DNA of 64,000 nucleotides from Isoetes taiwanensis (GCA_021234155.1 JAJEKV010000013.1:13927877-13991876), one strand, 5' to 3'; numbered from the stretch's first letter, positions 1-13,195 are shown. Notes: a model not told the origin generated them from the letters alone. Translations and numbers: made by a program.

Positions 1-2376
1 GCTGCCTTACCCGTTTCTTCACAATGTTTCTCGTGAACCCCTCTCGCTCTTGTTCCATATGCGCTCCAGATTCAACCGGCAATCCTGAATTATATAGGTC
101 AACGTATGTTGTTCGTAATATTGAATGTATGTGAAGGCATCAAACTCGTTACCCAGGGGACGCAAGAAGTATCGATCTAACAACGATCTCATATTCAAAT
201 GTGGCAGGTGCAGAGGCAGGCATTTGACAGCAGGCGACTTATTTGTTATGTCATATGACATTGTTCTCCACGCTGCCTCTGTCGCTGATAGATAACGTGC
301 CCTCAAGTAATCCTGTATCTCATTCCTAGGAGGTCGCCTAGCAGTTTCTTCAGATGATATATGCCCTGGTGGTTGACGTGTGCTATTTTCATTTTGATCA
401 TCATTCCTGGACGAGGATTCTACAGTCGCTTCATGTTGACTATTTAAAGCTGATGGTATGGAAGCCGAGTGCCTTTCTTGGGCTACCCGAAAGTTGGCGT
501 TGTCAAATCCCTTGTAAATGTAACCATAAAGATACGAGAATACATGGACTGTTGATGCAATATCCACCATAATGTGACAATCCAACTCATGTAGGAGAAA
601 GGCATTGTAGGGAACCACCCATGCATCATCTATGCTCCTCCTCCTGTATTGCACATAACCCTTCGAATCAAGATGTGTTGTGGGGTTAATGTCTTTTGGA
701 TATTTGTAACAACATGGATTGCCATTTGGGGAGCACCTTTCTGAGTGTCTATGTATCATGAATTTTTGGACCTGTGCTCGAAGGACTGGATCTGTAGGCA
801 ATTCAGCAGAGATGATGTCATCGATACATTCGATTGGTATGTCGGGTTCAGTACGCAAGACGAGGTGGGCATGAGGCAATCCACGTTTTTGAAACTCTAT
901 GACAGTTATCACATACGATATGTACTGGAAGAAATTATGAAGGAGCTCCTTCAACCGTTGTAATCTTCCATGAAAGCATCGAACAACAATCATAGGAACA
1001 TCAGATGCATTTTGTCCAGGTCTGAGTCTAACTCGTATTTCAGGCCAGTCCACATTTGTAGTCATAGTGATGAATAACATTGGACGACCTTTTGATCTAG
1101 ACAGTGCCAGTGCATCTGCGACTTGCACAGAGCACCATCTTTGACATCCCAAAAATGAGGAGGGCAATATAATGTCATTTCGATCATCATTCTCACGTTC
1201 TGAATAATCCTCATCATATTGTACTCTTCGATTACGAAATGTCGGTGTCCTAAAATAATTCAATCGAGCATCTTCAACTCTTGAATACATGTCAACCAAG
1301 TATTCTCCGCATAAACGACCCAATTGGAGAAACCGTTCTTCATGCAACAATCTAGTCCTGTACCATTGTAATTGTGTAAGACCATATTCATTTCTAAGTC
1401 CCCAACCCAAAGTGCCATGTGGGAATAAGAGAGGGTATTGTAATGGTTCATACATAGGATCAAGAATGTTCATGAAGGTTGGCTCACCTTCATTTTGTAC
1501 CCAAAATCCTGCAACTCGTGGCGTAATCTCAGTTGTGTTGTTAACATCTATGATGGCTGCAATTTCATTGCTTGCAACTGCTCCTTCAATTGTTATATAT
1601 GCCGATGGCAAGCCCATACTTCCCATGGTTCGGAGGTTCCGAATAAATGGGTTTACTTGATCGAGAACTAAGCCAATAATTGCCACCCACTGAAATGGCA
1701 CGTTTTGGTTTCATGCCTACGAGTATCGTTCTGATTCATCATAGATATACCAATGCATAGGATGCCCTGATTCTGCAATGGGACGTAACCGATGGTAAGT
1801 TCGACCAGTAATAGTCACCGACGAAGGAAAATCTAAATTTACAAATCTACCGCTCACACCAAGCACACCAAGCACACTAAAGCAGAATAGTTTATTCACT
1901 TTTCTCGATAGCTCGACAAATTCTGGCATGTTGTAAAGATTTTGTAGCGCCATAGGCAAGGGCGGTAAAGGCGATAGTAACCATCTCCCTCTATTACAAC
2001 AAAATCCATCACGCTCAACATTGAGCAATGGGATCTGACAGTATGTACATTGTTTATTCCATGTACACATTATATAACTTTGATGAATTGCCAAATTCAT
2101 TTGTTGTGCTTGAGCTTGCCAATGGACTGAAGCAGATAACATTATTTCTGATACACTGTTCCTTCGTCGTACTTTATCTCTGTCCTCATTGGACAACTTT
2201 GCATATCGTTCTGCTGCTTTCAGTCTTAATCTATCTCTATCCTCATCAAGCAAGTTTGCATAATGCTCTCTCTCTGTCTACCGTATGCTCTCCCTATCAT
2301 TGGCATAACGTTCTCTAGCTCTTTTCCGATCTCTCTCTCTATACCTTTCTAATATGATTCTATCATTATCATCCAT
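1..2376 (-). mobile_element. Helitron Rep/helicase gene, N-terminal part, cut by the window edge
   Basis: This is the amino half of a Helitron RepHel protein, the rolling-circle transposase; the helicase half lies beyond base 1. The probable start is the ATG at 2376-2374, opening an arginine-rich stretch (MDDNDRIILERYRERDRK) typical of plant Helitron leaders. The next block (2253-1717) has a cysteine cluster and the conserved YHRLRP and HPMHWYIYD. The block 1701-19 (560 codons) holds the HUH motif in GLPHAHLVL (residues 274-282 of that frame) and the tyrosine/lysine motif SYLYGYIYKGFD (389-400). Damage is light: one frame change between the leader and the second block, and two in-frame stops around 1705-1719. 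The 5' end should lie right of 2376, but I could not place it. Confidence 0.9.
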
Positions 2377-3355
2377 GTTTTTTTTTTTTTGGCTATATAT
2401 ATATTATTTAACTAACATCCAATAGTAGCCATATTGACACCTTGAGACGCAGCTAAAACAACTATATAAGAGGATAGCTTACCCGGTTTAACTGTATCTT
2501 CCACGTTCCCCTTCGCATTGGTGGAGAGCACCTTTCTCAAGAACTGAACCAAAATACTTTTCCCTTTCTCCTTAAGACGTATTTGCCATGATGTTAAGAA
2601 AATGCGTTGGTATTGCATGTGGAAAATTTTTAGCTGAGCTATTCACTACTATTTGTTTATTGTTCCTTTATGCAAAACTATGATCTTTTTTGTACTGACC
2701 AAAATTTTGAAATGAAAATTACAAAATATTGGGTTTAAAAAAAGGGTAGATATCTTATGCCGTATAACATGTGCAATCATATCCTCAAGTTACATGGCGA
2801 TGCAATTGCAACCCATTTGCCATCAAAATTGGTATATTCTCAAGTTACATGGCAATGGAATTCCAACCCATTTGCCATATGTTCCCATCAAAATTGGTCC
2901 TCTCCCCAAAACGCGGATATAGGCTGGGGGTGATCATAACGCTATCAACATTTGTCCCACGTAAATTTTCCCATGCACATCCATGAATATATGGTTGTGT
3001 GGTTTTTCACGGACTCACTAATACAAAAAGAACGAATGCTTATATGTAGCTATTCACTACTATTTGTTTATTGTCTATTTATGCAAAAATCATGATGATT
3101 TTTTTTTTTTTTTAAATTGAACGAAACTTTTGGAAATTACAGAATATTGGGTTGAAAAAAAAAGGAATAGCATCTTAGCCTATCGATCGAAACTTTTGGA
3201 AATTACATAACATTGCGTTAAAAAAAGGGAATAATATGTTGTGCTATACAATCCCATGCAATCATATTGTCAAGTTACGTGTATATTGTCAAGTTACGTA
3301 TGTTGAACGATGTTTTAGGCAAGCTAGCACTTTTGCCATCAGCTGCCAGAAAAAA
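2377..3355. other. AT-rich spacer, no gene seen
   Basis: No coding signal was recognised. It contains homopolymer T runs, and near-duplicate phrases at 2783-2830 and 2833-2885 (a 'caagttacatggc' start followed by an 'acccatttgcca' phrase). It may include the untranslated 5' part of the Helitron to its left. Confidence 0.5.
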
Positions 3356-3515
3356 ATCCATGCTCTCTCTCCCCAAAACATGGACATAGACTAGCGATGA
3401 ACTTATAATACTACCAACATTATATTAAACCAACAAATCCATACTCTCTCTCCCCAAAACATGGACATAGACTAGCGATGAACTTATAATACTACCAATA
3501 TTATCTTGGACCAAC
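3356..3515. repeat. Two-copy tandem duplication, about 80-bp unit
   Basis: Copy 1 starts at 3356 and copy 2 at 3436. Both contain 'ctctctctccccaaaacatgg' less one base and then 'gaacttataatactacca', with few differences, so the duplication is fairly recent. Confidence 0.85.
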
Positions 3516-5754
3516 ATACTATCAGACTATCGGTGAACATAATACTACCAACCTTATCTCAGACCAACATCATGTATGGCTTCCAAAGCTATGGCCTTTT
3601 CAGAGCACTGGAGGCATGTCATTGGCAACTTAAAATGTCAAATTCATATTCTTTTTTAAGACGTAAAGCATATCAGGAGTTGTTAATAAGAATGAGAATG
3701 AGAATGATTCTTTATCGTCCACTGAGGCCAATCGGCCTATGGGACCATAAGGAGCAGAGATCATTCACACTTCTCCATATAGCATTCCAACTAATTATCT
3801 CTCCACAAATTACAAACTGGCAAGGTTTCTAATTTCACATCCAACACTATTCTATGCTCAAACGTCACTATTCAAGAGCTCATAAAATAAAGCATGGAAA
3901 GCTAATCATTGCTTATTATGATTTTTGCAGATCTGAAAGCAAATAGTGTATGAGAAAAGATTTTATGCCATGTTAAAATCTGGGATTCAGAGCATGAAGA
4001 TTTGCAAGGAACAGCTCGAAGGGCTTAGATTCAGGCCTCATTTGAGCATTTCAAGCTTGTTGTATATCAAATCTCTTCTAAGTTTTGAGAAGTTGAAGGA
4101 ATCTGGTTGATTTGCAAAGATTAATAATTTATTTAATTAGATCCAAATGCAAAACAGGGTAAATCTTGAAGAAAGAGAGCATAACTGGAAGAATTCGAGC
4201 TGTTTTCCACGTTGATGGAGTTTCTTCATAGAATTGGAAATCTGGGTTGAATCTTTTAAATCTGGAATGGATCTGTCTTGATCTGTATAATTTGGACCGA
4301 TTCTCTGCCATTTGGATTGAATATGATATCTTGAATGCAAAGATGGCTTTTAATTTGTTGCGGAGATCTAAAGCAGAAGAGTGATTTGCAGCTGAGGGTG
4401 ATTCGTTTGGCCAATCTTAAGATGGCTTTGGCTAATCTTACTACGGACAGACGACAGATAGTAATTTGTGTACATAATAAATGGCAACAAAAACCTTATT
4501 TCATAAATGCCGTATTATTGCTATCAGCATGAATACAACCCTAAGACCTTTTTCTCAGGCAGTCACTTTGATGCCTTTGGCATCAACTCAGTAGAGCTTT
4601 TCTGGTTGATAATGTCGTGAATTAAAATTGCCTTTGAGATTCCTATCAGTCCTGTGCTTTTCCATCTAGAGCACATGGAAATTAGCGATATCATTATTAC
4701 AGACCAAAATCATTTCACTATGAGAATCTAAGGTTTTACTGTATGGTGGTTGGAAAGTTAGGTGGCAGAACCTCTAAGAGCAATGGTCATGTGGGCTCTG
4801 CTAGAGGATGCAAGACATCCTGCACAACGGTATGAACGTCTCCGCCAAGAAGCAGAAGCTCAAGTATGATCAAACTAATATATCCTCTTTGTGAAGCCCC
4901 AAGATGTAGTAAACAAACAGCAAAAATTAAAAGAAAATGGCCATAGGCAAAACTTAAGCACATTGGATCAAGTCCACAGTCCCATACCAATTTCATCACA
5001 GAGATTGGGTTTCTACCTCTTCAAAGAGCTCCTCCGGAGCATCACATATTATACTTCCAGAAAGTCATAAGCATGGGGAACTCACACATTAAGACTTGGT
5101 TGAAAGGAGAAACGAGGCATCTGGTTCTCCAGATGGAATGTATAGGAATAGAGGTGTATACAGGTGCATAACAATGAAGATCACAACTACCTAAACACTT
5201 TGGACACATGTTTTCAAAGTGAACTTTGAGATAATAATGCTTTGAAGTTGGTAAAACACTTGCAATACAAAAACCAGATTAATCATGTATTTGTCAGGCG
5301 CCCTCGTGATAGCTGTTAACACGCTTACCCATGAAAAAAGCATCGGGCTATTGCCTCCATTCACATGGGAGTACACCGGCTCAAAATTGAGATAGGCAGA
5401 TGGGCCAAGGAAAAGTGTGAATAGAGGATCTGCCAATGCTGACACCTAGGAGTTATTGAAGATGAGGCCCATACTCTTACGCATTGCCCAACATTTGCAT
5501 CTATTCCGACACAATAAGGGGTTAGCTATGCCTGACCAGCTGCTACGTGATGATGAGAACACCTGCAGTAGCAGCACTGGCATGCTACGTCCAAGAAATA
5601 TTGGACATGCAGGGGTCAATTATGCCCCGAATCATCACACAGTCATGCTAAAACATATACCTTCTCAGCAAGCCTATTACTGCTAAGATTTTTCCCCTGA
5701 AAACCACTCGAGGTAGGTTTTTTTAATCTGGAAATCAATAGGCCAGCTGTTTTT
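3516..5754. other. Spacer with one retroposon 3' end, no gene seen
   Basis: No protein family was recognised on either strand. At about 3685-3755, read on the minus strand, is a short sequence (GGTCCCATAGGCCGATTGG, then GTGGACGATAAA) followed by a pentamer/hexamer tail of TTCTCA type. The same 3' end recurs near 5.77 kb and around 50.9/58.2 kb. The rest is AT-rich unique-looking DNA. Confidence 0.5.
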
Positions 5755-5830
5755 GTTTATTTGGGTTGCATAGGCCGATTGGTCTCCGTGGATGATAAAA
5801 TTCAATTAAATTCAATCAAAATATGCATAA
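5755..5830 (+). repeat. Retroposon 3' end with AATTCA-type tail
   Basis: The stretch reads CATAGGCCGATTGGTCTCC, then GTGGATGATAAAA and a simple-repeat tail of ATTCA units. It matches the minus-strand copy near 3.73 kb and, importantly, the joined flanks of the DNA transposon at 50.9-58.2 kb, for which it is an empty-site relative. A short-tandem-repeat tail instead of poly(A) is known for RTE-clade LINEs and the SINEs they mobilise; the 5' part is not recognisable. Confidence 0.6.
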
Positions 5831-5924
5831 ATTAAGAATAACATTTTTTCACTTCAACGGGATTTGATACCTTATTAATTTTGGTTATGTGCTTTATTAA
5901 ACTCACTTTGTATCAATAAGAAGA

Positions 5925-6190
5925 GTAAGTCAGCTGAACTAAAGTGAAAGGATTTATATCATCCACAACAACTAAATGCTCTATCACAACAAAAAAAGTA
6001 AGTCAGCTGAACTGACTATCTATAAGATCTAACACAAGGAACACAGAACCTAATACAAATATTAAAGTAAGCTTATTATTTGTGAACTGAAGTGAAGGGA
6101 TTTGTATTGTCCACAACAAGAAAAGTAAGTCAGCTGAACTGAATATCTATAAGATCTAATACAAGGAATACAGAACCTAATATAAGTAAA
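5925..6190. repeat. Tandem duplication, about 127-bp unit
   Basis: The phrases GTAAGTCAGCTGAACTGA and ATCTATAAGATCTAA occur at about 5997-6060 and 6124-6186. The companion phrase 'gtgaagggatttgtatt' is also repeated in diverged form (5944, 6091). About two imperfect units are present. Confidence 0.8.
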
Positions 6191-6234
6191 TAAGTAAACT
6201 CATTATTATATAAATCTGCTTCCTGTGTATATTT

Positions 6235-6970
6235 TGCTGTTAGTAGGTGTTGCTTCTTGGTCTGAACAGTAGAGGCCCTCCCTGTCCCAGCAAGGGGAGG
6301 ATTATGAGCAGATGATGGCTGCTCCGATCATTCTGGAATAGGCTACAGGTGGTTTGCCATGGGCTGCCTTGGGCGGGAGACTAGGGAGGCCCGGGCATTG
6401 TGGGAATGAAGCCCATATTCTTCGTACGATGGGATGAAGTTCAGCAGGCCTGTCATCTTTTCTTATTGCTTGGAAGAAGGTTATACCTGTAGTACTGCAG
6501 TAATGGAATCAGGCCGAGTTAATGCGTATGAGCCTCGCCTTGGTTGCTGGGATATTTTTCGGAGAATGCTTCAAGTGGCTCCTTCTTACTAAGATCTCTT
6601 ATGGCCATTCTAGAATGGGAAGTAGCAGCCTGAACCCTGCTCTTGATCCTGGGCGGATGAGACAAGATTAACGTATATCTGGTGACCAGGTGCTTAAAAT
6701 ATCTTATCAGGCCTATTGTGGAGCCTTTGTAATAAGGTCTTAGACCGTTTCTTTATAAAATTTAGCCTAGGAACTGAGGCCTTCTCTCCTATAGTATCCT
6801 ATGGAGAAGAAGTTGAGAGAGGCTCCAAGTACTGGGTCTAGAGTCCGGACTGCTTATCATGGATTGGAGAAGTGATAGCAGCTCTGGACTCACTGTATGT
6901 GTAAACACTCTTATCTTTTGAATACAATACAGATCATTCTTGCCTTCAAAAAAAAAAAAAAAAAAAAAAA
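6235..6970 (+). mobile_element. Probable retroposon 3' end with poly(A)
   Basis: A non-coding stretch of distinct, more GC-rich composition ends in an A run of about 23 bases at 6948-6970, preceded by AATACA-type signals around 6918. That is the usual look of a LINE 3' untranslated region or a processed-transcript insertion on the plus strand. No coding remnant was recognised, so the parent family is unknown and the left border is a guess. Confidence 0.45.
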
Positions 6971-7008
6971 ATATTATACAAATCAAATATTCAAATAGCA
7001 AGAATTTG

Positions 7009-7165
7009 GTTTTTTTTTTTTTTTTTTGGGGGGGGGGGGAGGGAGAGGGAGGATATAAACAAGTGTTATCTACAATATAAACAAGTGTGTAAATATTGTA
7101 CTCTTATAAATGATGATAATGATATAAACAAGTGTTGTCTACAATATAAACAAGTGTTACATATG
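7009..7165. repeat. Poly(T)/poly(G) run and ATAAACAAGTGT tandem repeat
   Basis: A T run followed directly by a G run occupies about 7009-7040. From 7055 to 7165 the phrase ATAAACAAGTGT appears four times, spaced irregularly. Confidence 0.8.
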
Positions 7166-7272
7166 AGCCGGAGCCTCAATAAGGTAGCAAGACCCAAGCT
7201 TTCTAGATCCATATAATATAATAAGATAAGAAAATGGATATATGGATGCAACCGATACATATATAAATGATT

Positions 7273-10200
7273 TTACATAAAGGCTAGTGCCTCCACGTTG
7301 ATGGGGTATGCATACTCTCGAGACCCCTTCCAAAACTTGGCCGCAACAATGCGATTGAGAGCCTCAGTCGGGTGAAAGAAGTCCCAGAATGCATAGCGAG
7401 ATGCATCAGCACAAAAAGGCAAGCTGCCTAGATAACATGGTTGATGCACATTTGTAAGCCCAAAAGATGATGGGTTTTCAATAGTTCCAATCATCGCATT
7501 GTAGAGGCTAGCATGAATAAAGTGTGCATCTGTGAGGCGATGCCTTAGCTGATCTAGCTGATTCATAAGTAGCTGGTTGAATGATTTTGCAAGGTCGTTA
7601 AGCTTAGAATCACAAACTCCTATAGTAGCAGCAACAAAAGGCTGACATCCTATAGGCAAAACATCGGTAATGACAATCTTGCGAGCTCCCATACTATATA
7701 GTTCCTCTATATACATAGAAAGGGTGGTGACTAGACGTACAATTTCACCTTGAGTGACGGTGTCATGCGTGAGAGCATCAGCAATATCAATATGTAGCAT
7801 TATAACAGGGGGTTTCTTTTGTATTTTTGTACGTTTTTTCCTAAGGTTTTTATATGATTTCATGGATGTATTTGATGAGGCATACTGATTAGTATATCTA
7901 GAGTGCGCATACGCTTAAACTAATTTTGATGCCTAATTCCAATGGTTTAGACCCATATGTCATATATTTCTTAATATATTATATATTTTCTTGTAGTATC
8001 ATATTCTGCTCGACATGCAAGCCTCGAGACAACCCATTTTAGGGTTATGTGTTGGGAAATTATTGGATTCTTTTTCAAAGATCCGAGCCGGTGTCTCGAG
8101 AAAGAACTGCACCACCAAGACAGGTGCCCGAACACCCTATTTTTCCTTTAGGCGGGCATGCAGCCTTCTTGCAATAATGTTTTAGGGTTACTGCTTCTTA
8201 TGAACAGAATACAACCAAGCCCCGATTTTCAGCTTCTTGTAAGCGGGTTTACACAAGCAATCTTGAGGATTTGATTTGTTTGGAAGATGGAAGAGAAAAA
8301 GTGCAGCCTTGGTTAACCCATTCAAACGATGGTCCTTAGATCCTTGTATTACAAGACCAAATCTGCCGTTTGTTGCTGTGCTTTGAGAGGGTGCAGAATG
8401 GAGCCGCTTGGAGTTCCAACAGCAAAAGGTAATTAATGCATGGCCTTCGATTTCCCTCTTGGAATGTTTCTTGAGCTTTTTTTTTATCCCGAAATTGGTG
8501 CATCCCTCTTCCAATCAGGCATGTTATAGGCTGAAAGGCCAACACCCCTTAAATCCATGGGATCCTCCAAATGGCCTGTTCAAATCTTTAGGTATCGAAT
8601 CCAGCATTGTTCTCTGTTGTTGCTCCCTTAGTTCCCTCCCGTCCTTTGCAAATGCAGACTGTGTCATGGCTGCCCGTCGTAATGACCCATCTGGATTGTT
8701 AACTATCTTCAGAGGTTACATGTCAATGGAATACCTGGTTTGGCGACTAAGGAACAGTACATCTTATTGTGTGAATCCAAAGTGCCCAGTGTGAATTTAT
8801 TGTGTGAATGACATTCTTTGACCTGCATAGGTGAATCAACATGGCCCATTCTAAAGTAGGCTTCATTGGACTTGGCGCAATGGTGCCTAATCCACCTTTG
8901 TTATTGCAAACATTTGTCTTCAATTCTTGGGAGCTTATCTTCAATTCTTGGGAGCGCAGAAAAGTTTGTTTGTTTAAGTGGCGGGACTTGACTTCGCTCT
9001 TACGCTATCATCATCAGTCTTTGTAGCCGTACGATCGCCTATGCTTCTCCTGATCAAATGCACACCATGATTCTCCTAATCAAATGCACAACGCCAGGGA
9101 TTCAAGCTCTTCAAGTGGCAAATCGTCTTCTGCAAATGGCAGTCGGCAACAAACCAGGTTAGGAAGCGGAAGCTTTTGCAGGTTGTGCAACACAAGAGCA
9201 AGCTCTGAAACATATTTGAGGAAATTTAGGTGGTCAAAGTACAGTGGCGGCAAAGCAAAATTTTGTTTTCATATGGCAAGCTATTGCACACAATTACTTT
9301 GCAAGTGCTTTGGTAAAACCTTAAGTTCTCGATTCTTTCATTTGCCCCATTACAGGATGGTGGTATGAAATTGTAGAACATTCAGGGCACCTATGGTGGA
9401 CCTATGGTGGAGACCTAGATCGATGCTATTGTCATGCTGAAGGTAAGATTTGTGTGTTTCACCATTTTTGAGATCTCTTAATATTGTTATTCATTTCTTT
9501 TATTTCATTGTTCACACATTGTTTGGCAGGAATTCAACCAATATTTGCGTGGCTTTTAATTTTTTAACTCTATTAGAATGTGAAAGCTATTGTTGTGTTG
9601 ACAATCAGATAAAACATTGACACATTTATTGCTTTGAAACAAGCTACAAAAGTTTCTCATGAGCAAACAAGTTGGAGAGGTTATTGTACAGGCAGTTGGT
9701 TTATTATTAGACACAATGAAATGGTGTATTCTCAAATTTAATATAATTGTTCAAGTGCATAATTTACAAATATGTTTAGTTTGGAGACTCCACTATTATA
9801 ATAAATTAACATTATTAACATAAACACATAACACATATTGCTACATGTTTTAAATGTCTTTTATATTCTCACGTCTGCTTTTTTTTTATGGCCCGAAGGG
9901 CCAAAAAATTTTTTTAGTATAATAACCAACACATAACTACCATTGACATTAATAAATATAACCATTGGATCCAACACATTTAAATTAAAATCCCCCTTAA
10001 ACCCCCTTTGGTTTGGGTGCATATTCACACGGGGGGTGACTCCGGGCATCGAGAGCTGTCGGATTGGCATATTCGCCCCTTATTCTATAATCTACACCGT
10101 ACGTAAAATTCCTCGTTTGTGGGGTATGCAAGTACAAGATTTGCTATACTGTATAATAAGATTCGCAAAATACTATAAGATTTCAACCGGAATACTATTA

Positions 10201-10679
10201 GTGATATAGAAGATAGAACTGGTTATAAAATCATGGGCTTTACGTGCTCCAAGTGTCTCATAAAGTCTTTCTTGAACTCGTCTAAAGTTGGCAACCTGTT
10301 GAGCCATTGGAATTCTACCAATTTGTGCGATACCAGTGTCATTAAAGACGCCGGATCCAGCAGAACCAAAATTGACTCCAAATTTTAAATTGTAACGGGA
10401 GGCGTTGGCAAAAGCAACGGGAACTGGGAGGCCCATAAAGTCGACAAGTTCATCAACAACAAGCTTGCCATTGGAGAAGGGGCCAGTAGCTACACCATTG
10501 GGAAAGTCTTTGCCATATGGGTAGAAATTTGCATTTCCAGTAGTACCAGGCAGATTATTGTTATTGCCAACATCTACCAAAGAGTCCCCAAATATAAACA
10601 TGGCTGGGGTTGCGGCCAACCCTAACGGAAGGGCGCTCGATATGATGCAGAGGAGGAGCAAAGCACGAACCGGAGACAT
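7273..10679 (-). CDS. GDSL esterase/lipase (SGNH hydrolase), two exon blocks
   Basis: This is a secreted plant GDSL-type lipase/acylhydrolase. Exon 1 (10679 to about 10196) starts with a hydrophobic signal peptide (residues 1-22) and has block I FIFGDSLVDVGNNN with nucleophile Ser33, and block II GVNFGSAGSG (101-110). It ends at FYITN with a usable GT donor after 10196. The last exon (about 7800 to 7273) carries GARKIVITDVLPIGC and the C-terminal Asp-x-x-His in WDFFHPTEA, ending at a stop by 7273. Together they give about 340 residues, near the family's usual 350-380. The oxyanion block III (G-x-N-D) falls at the junction and is not visible, and no clean AG acceptor in the right phase precedes the last block. 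Either a small middle exon is hidden in the roughly 2.4-kb intron or the gene is damaged. Family call is firm; integrity is uncertain. Confidence 0.85.
7870..10195. other. Presumed intron of the GDSL gene
   Basis: No second gene was recognised. It holds small direct duplications (for example TTCAATTCTTGGGAGC at about 8919 and 8939, and ATCAAATGCACA at about 9053 and 9078) and a self-complementary GGCCCGAAGGGCC at about 9890. Several open stretches of 60-130 codons here resemble no known family. Confidence 0.4.
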
Positions 10680-10689
10680 GGCGAATTGC

Positions 10690-13180
10690 TCTGCTGCTTG
10701 TTCTGGTTTGTATTCATACCTCTCTCCGTTATATTACTCTGTAAGTGCAAAGACCAAAGCTTTCAAAAGGTCACATGCTTGAATACCCTAAAGGCTCATC
10801 TTTCCTTTTGTCGCACATATTCTAGGTCCGGTCGATTTCTGATAAATAACGTTTTCTTTCTAGTTTGCTGCTATGCATCTTCCAAATATGTTTTTTCCAT
10901 GCCTACCAAGTCTTCCGGCAATCTCCTGCTTCTATGTATTTCTGATTCAATGCAAGTGTACCAAGTCTTCCGGCAATCTTCTTGCACTTCTTCTCTTGTA
11001 ATAGTTTCGGTTTTTAGCATTTGCAGGTCCTCATTTTGGCAGTTCTCATTTTTACTCGATACGATCTCAAAGGATGCTCATCTCAGTCTAAGGTATCTAA
11101 AGAAGCTAAGACATCCAAAAATAAGAATTCAAGTTTTGCGGACTATCGTCTGTGTTTTTCTCTGATTCTTTTGAAAAGACTGCTAGTGGCTTCGCATTGC
11201 TATCATGGTCCCTCTAGGGTTAACCTGCAAATTATGTAACCAAAGCTAAAACTTTTGCAGATTTGTATAAGCATGGAGTTGTAGGGAACATCCGGTTCTA
11301 AGAAAAACTCCATGTTCCACTGCTTTGCTAAACGGAAAAGCTTTGCCATGTTAATCAGCCAACGCAAACCCTGTAACCGTTCGGCAGATTAAGGGGCAGA
11401 TTAACCGTTCCAATAGGCAGATTAATGAGGTTTTGGATGTGGTGGAATTGTTTAGTTATACATTGTCATGACCATTCTTCCTTGCACATGTCCATTGTTC
11501 CTTATACCATTGTTCTCCAAAAGACCAGGACCATCTACAATAACCAGCTTGGAAGATACCATGGAAGTTACCATGCATTGCTTGGAAGATACTTGCCATA
11601 GAAGTGGATGCATAAATTTCTGCCTGCAACAAAACTACTACGAGTCAAACCTATTATGGTTATATTTTATTGAACAGAACCAGATTACATAGGCCTAGAG
11701 GTGTGCATTGGTGACTGCCTTTGTTAGCTAAAATTCTGCATTTCAAGAGCATACCCACAACCACATCTAAAGTGCAAGTGATGCACAAAAGATAATAATT
11801 GATTGAGTTTACAAAACTTGTAAAACCTTTGTAAGGGATTGAAGGAACAGATTGATTGCAGTTATCCACCGAATTCATAGCAGATGGAGAAAGGTTTTGG
11901 AGCAATGTAAATCAGATTATGTGGAAGTCAGGTCTTGGGGCAAGGAGTGTTAGGTCTAGGGCAAGAATGGTATCTAGGAGCATGGCATGTCATTTAACTA
12001 ACCAATGTATGTAGCTGTTTCGTGTTTTGAAGATGGATGAATGAGATTGCTAGAAATAATTATTTTCTTCTATAATGCATGCCATCTCAACATGTGAAAA
12101 GCTTTGATTAGAAGCAAAATGAAGTGATTAGATGTGGACAATGGGTGGCCTTTCTAAAGGATTACATTGGCAATAAAAGGGATCCCGAATGGCTATAGCC
12201 AAATGAGCTTAGAGCCAAATGAGCTTAGGATCAATATGCTCAAATCACATTATTCTTTTCTCCCAATCGCAATGTATTTTGTTTTTTGACATTTTGTTTT
12301 TCGTCGAAAGGGAACAGGGTTACGTTGGCAAATGTTTTTTACAAGTTTTTTGTTGGAGGAAAAAGAAGTAATTCAAAAAATAGGGGTTATTTTTGCATGT
12401 TGAACCATTGAGAGTTCATATAAATATGGTGGAGGAAAATATGTACCTAAAAATTAAAAGAGAATTAAAGAAGCTTATGTTATTTTTAGGGCTTATTTGG
12501 TTGGTTTATCTTTTTAAGGGTTTGTTATTTTTAAACCTAAGAATCTTTTTATTATCTTTTTAAGGTCTTATTATTTCAAAACCTACAAACGCGAAGGCAG
12601 CTAGGACTTTTTGTTGGACTGCCGCTTGCATATTGGAGGATGCCCATTGGAGGATGCCCAGATGAGCTGTGCGCGCTGTGCGCCCTGCCTGACCCGGTCA
12701 GACTGTTGCAGGGGGAATGTAATTCCTGGACTCAGGGATTTGCTGATTTGCGTGATCCTAATGAGCTTGAGCTTCCCTGTGCTTGAGCTTGAGCTTGTGC
12801 TTGATTCTGGAACACGAATTTTGGTGGTTCACCGGCAGTGTTGAATTGGGCATAAATTGATCTTATCTGGCTTTCCAGGTATATGCATGGTAGACTTTAG
12901 GGTCGCTTTTGGATTCATGCAGCTGAAAAGGAAAGAGGAGATGAACGACAGCGGCTTGGTTACTTTTAGAGCTTAGCCATGGCTGAACAAGCTAGAAGAC
13001 CTACAAAAGATAGCATTGCAGACTATATATGGAAGATCATTGTAGTGCAGTAAGCTTTTACGAAGATATAGGTAGGTTGCTCAGTTTATTTTTTGGGCCT
13101 CTTTTCTTCCCTACCGCAGAAGATGATGTTATGATGGCTGCATGTTATTGGTTCCTTGTGTTGCGGAGTTTCCTTGGAAG
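10690..13180. other. Spacer, no gene seen
   Basis: This is AT-rich DNA upstream of the GDSL gene. A 19-bp phrase TACCAAGTCTTCCGGCAAT occurs at about 10908 and 10960, and 'ggaggatgccca' occurs twice at about 12634-12660. No coding match was recognised. Confidence 0.5.
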
Positions 13181-13195
13181 CACTGCGGAGTTTCC

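Noticed and set aside
8841-8900. Short KVGFIGLGAM phrase like the start of a 3-hydroxyisobutyrate-type dehydrogenase
   Set aside because: The match is about ten residues of a common glycine-rich motif; nothing after it fits the family, and a tandem duplication follows.
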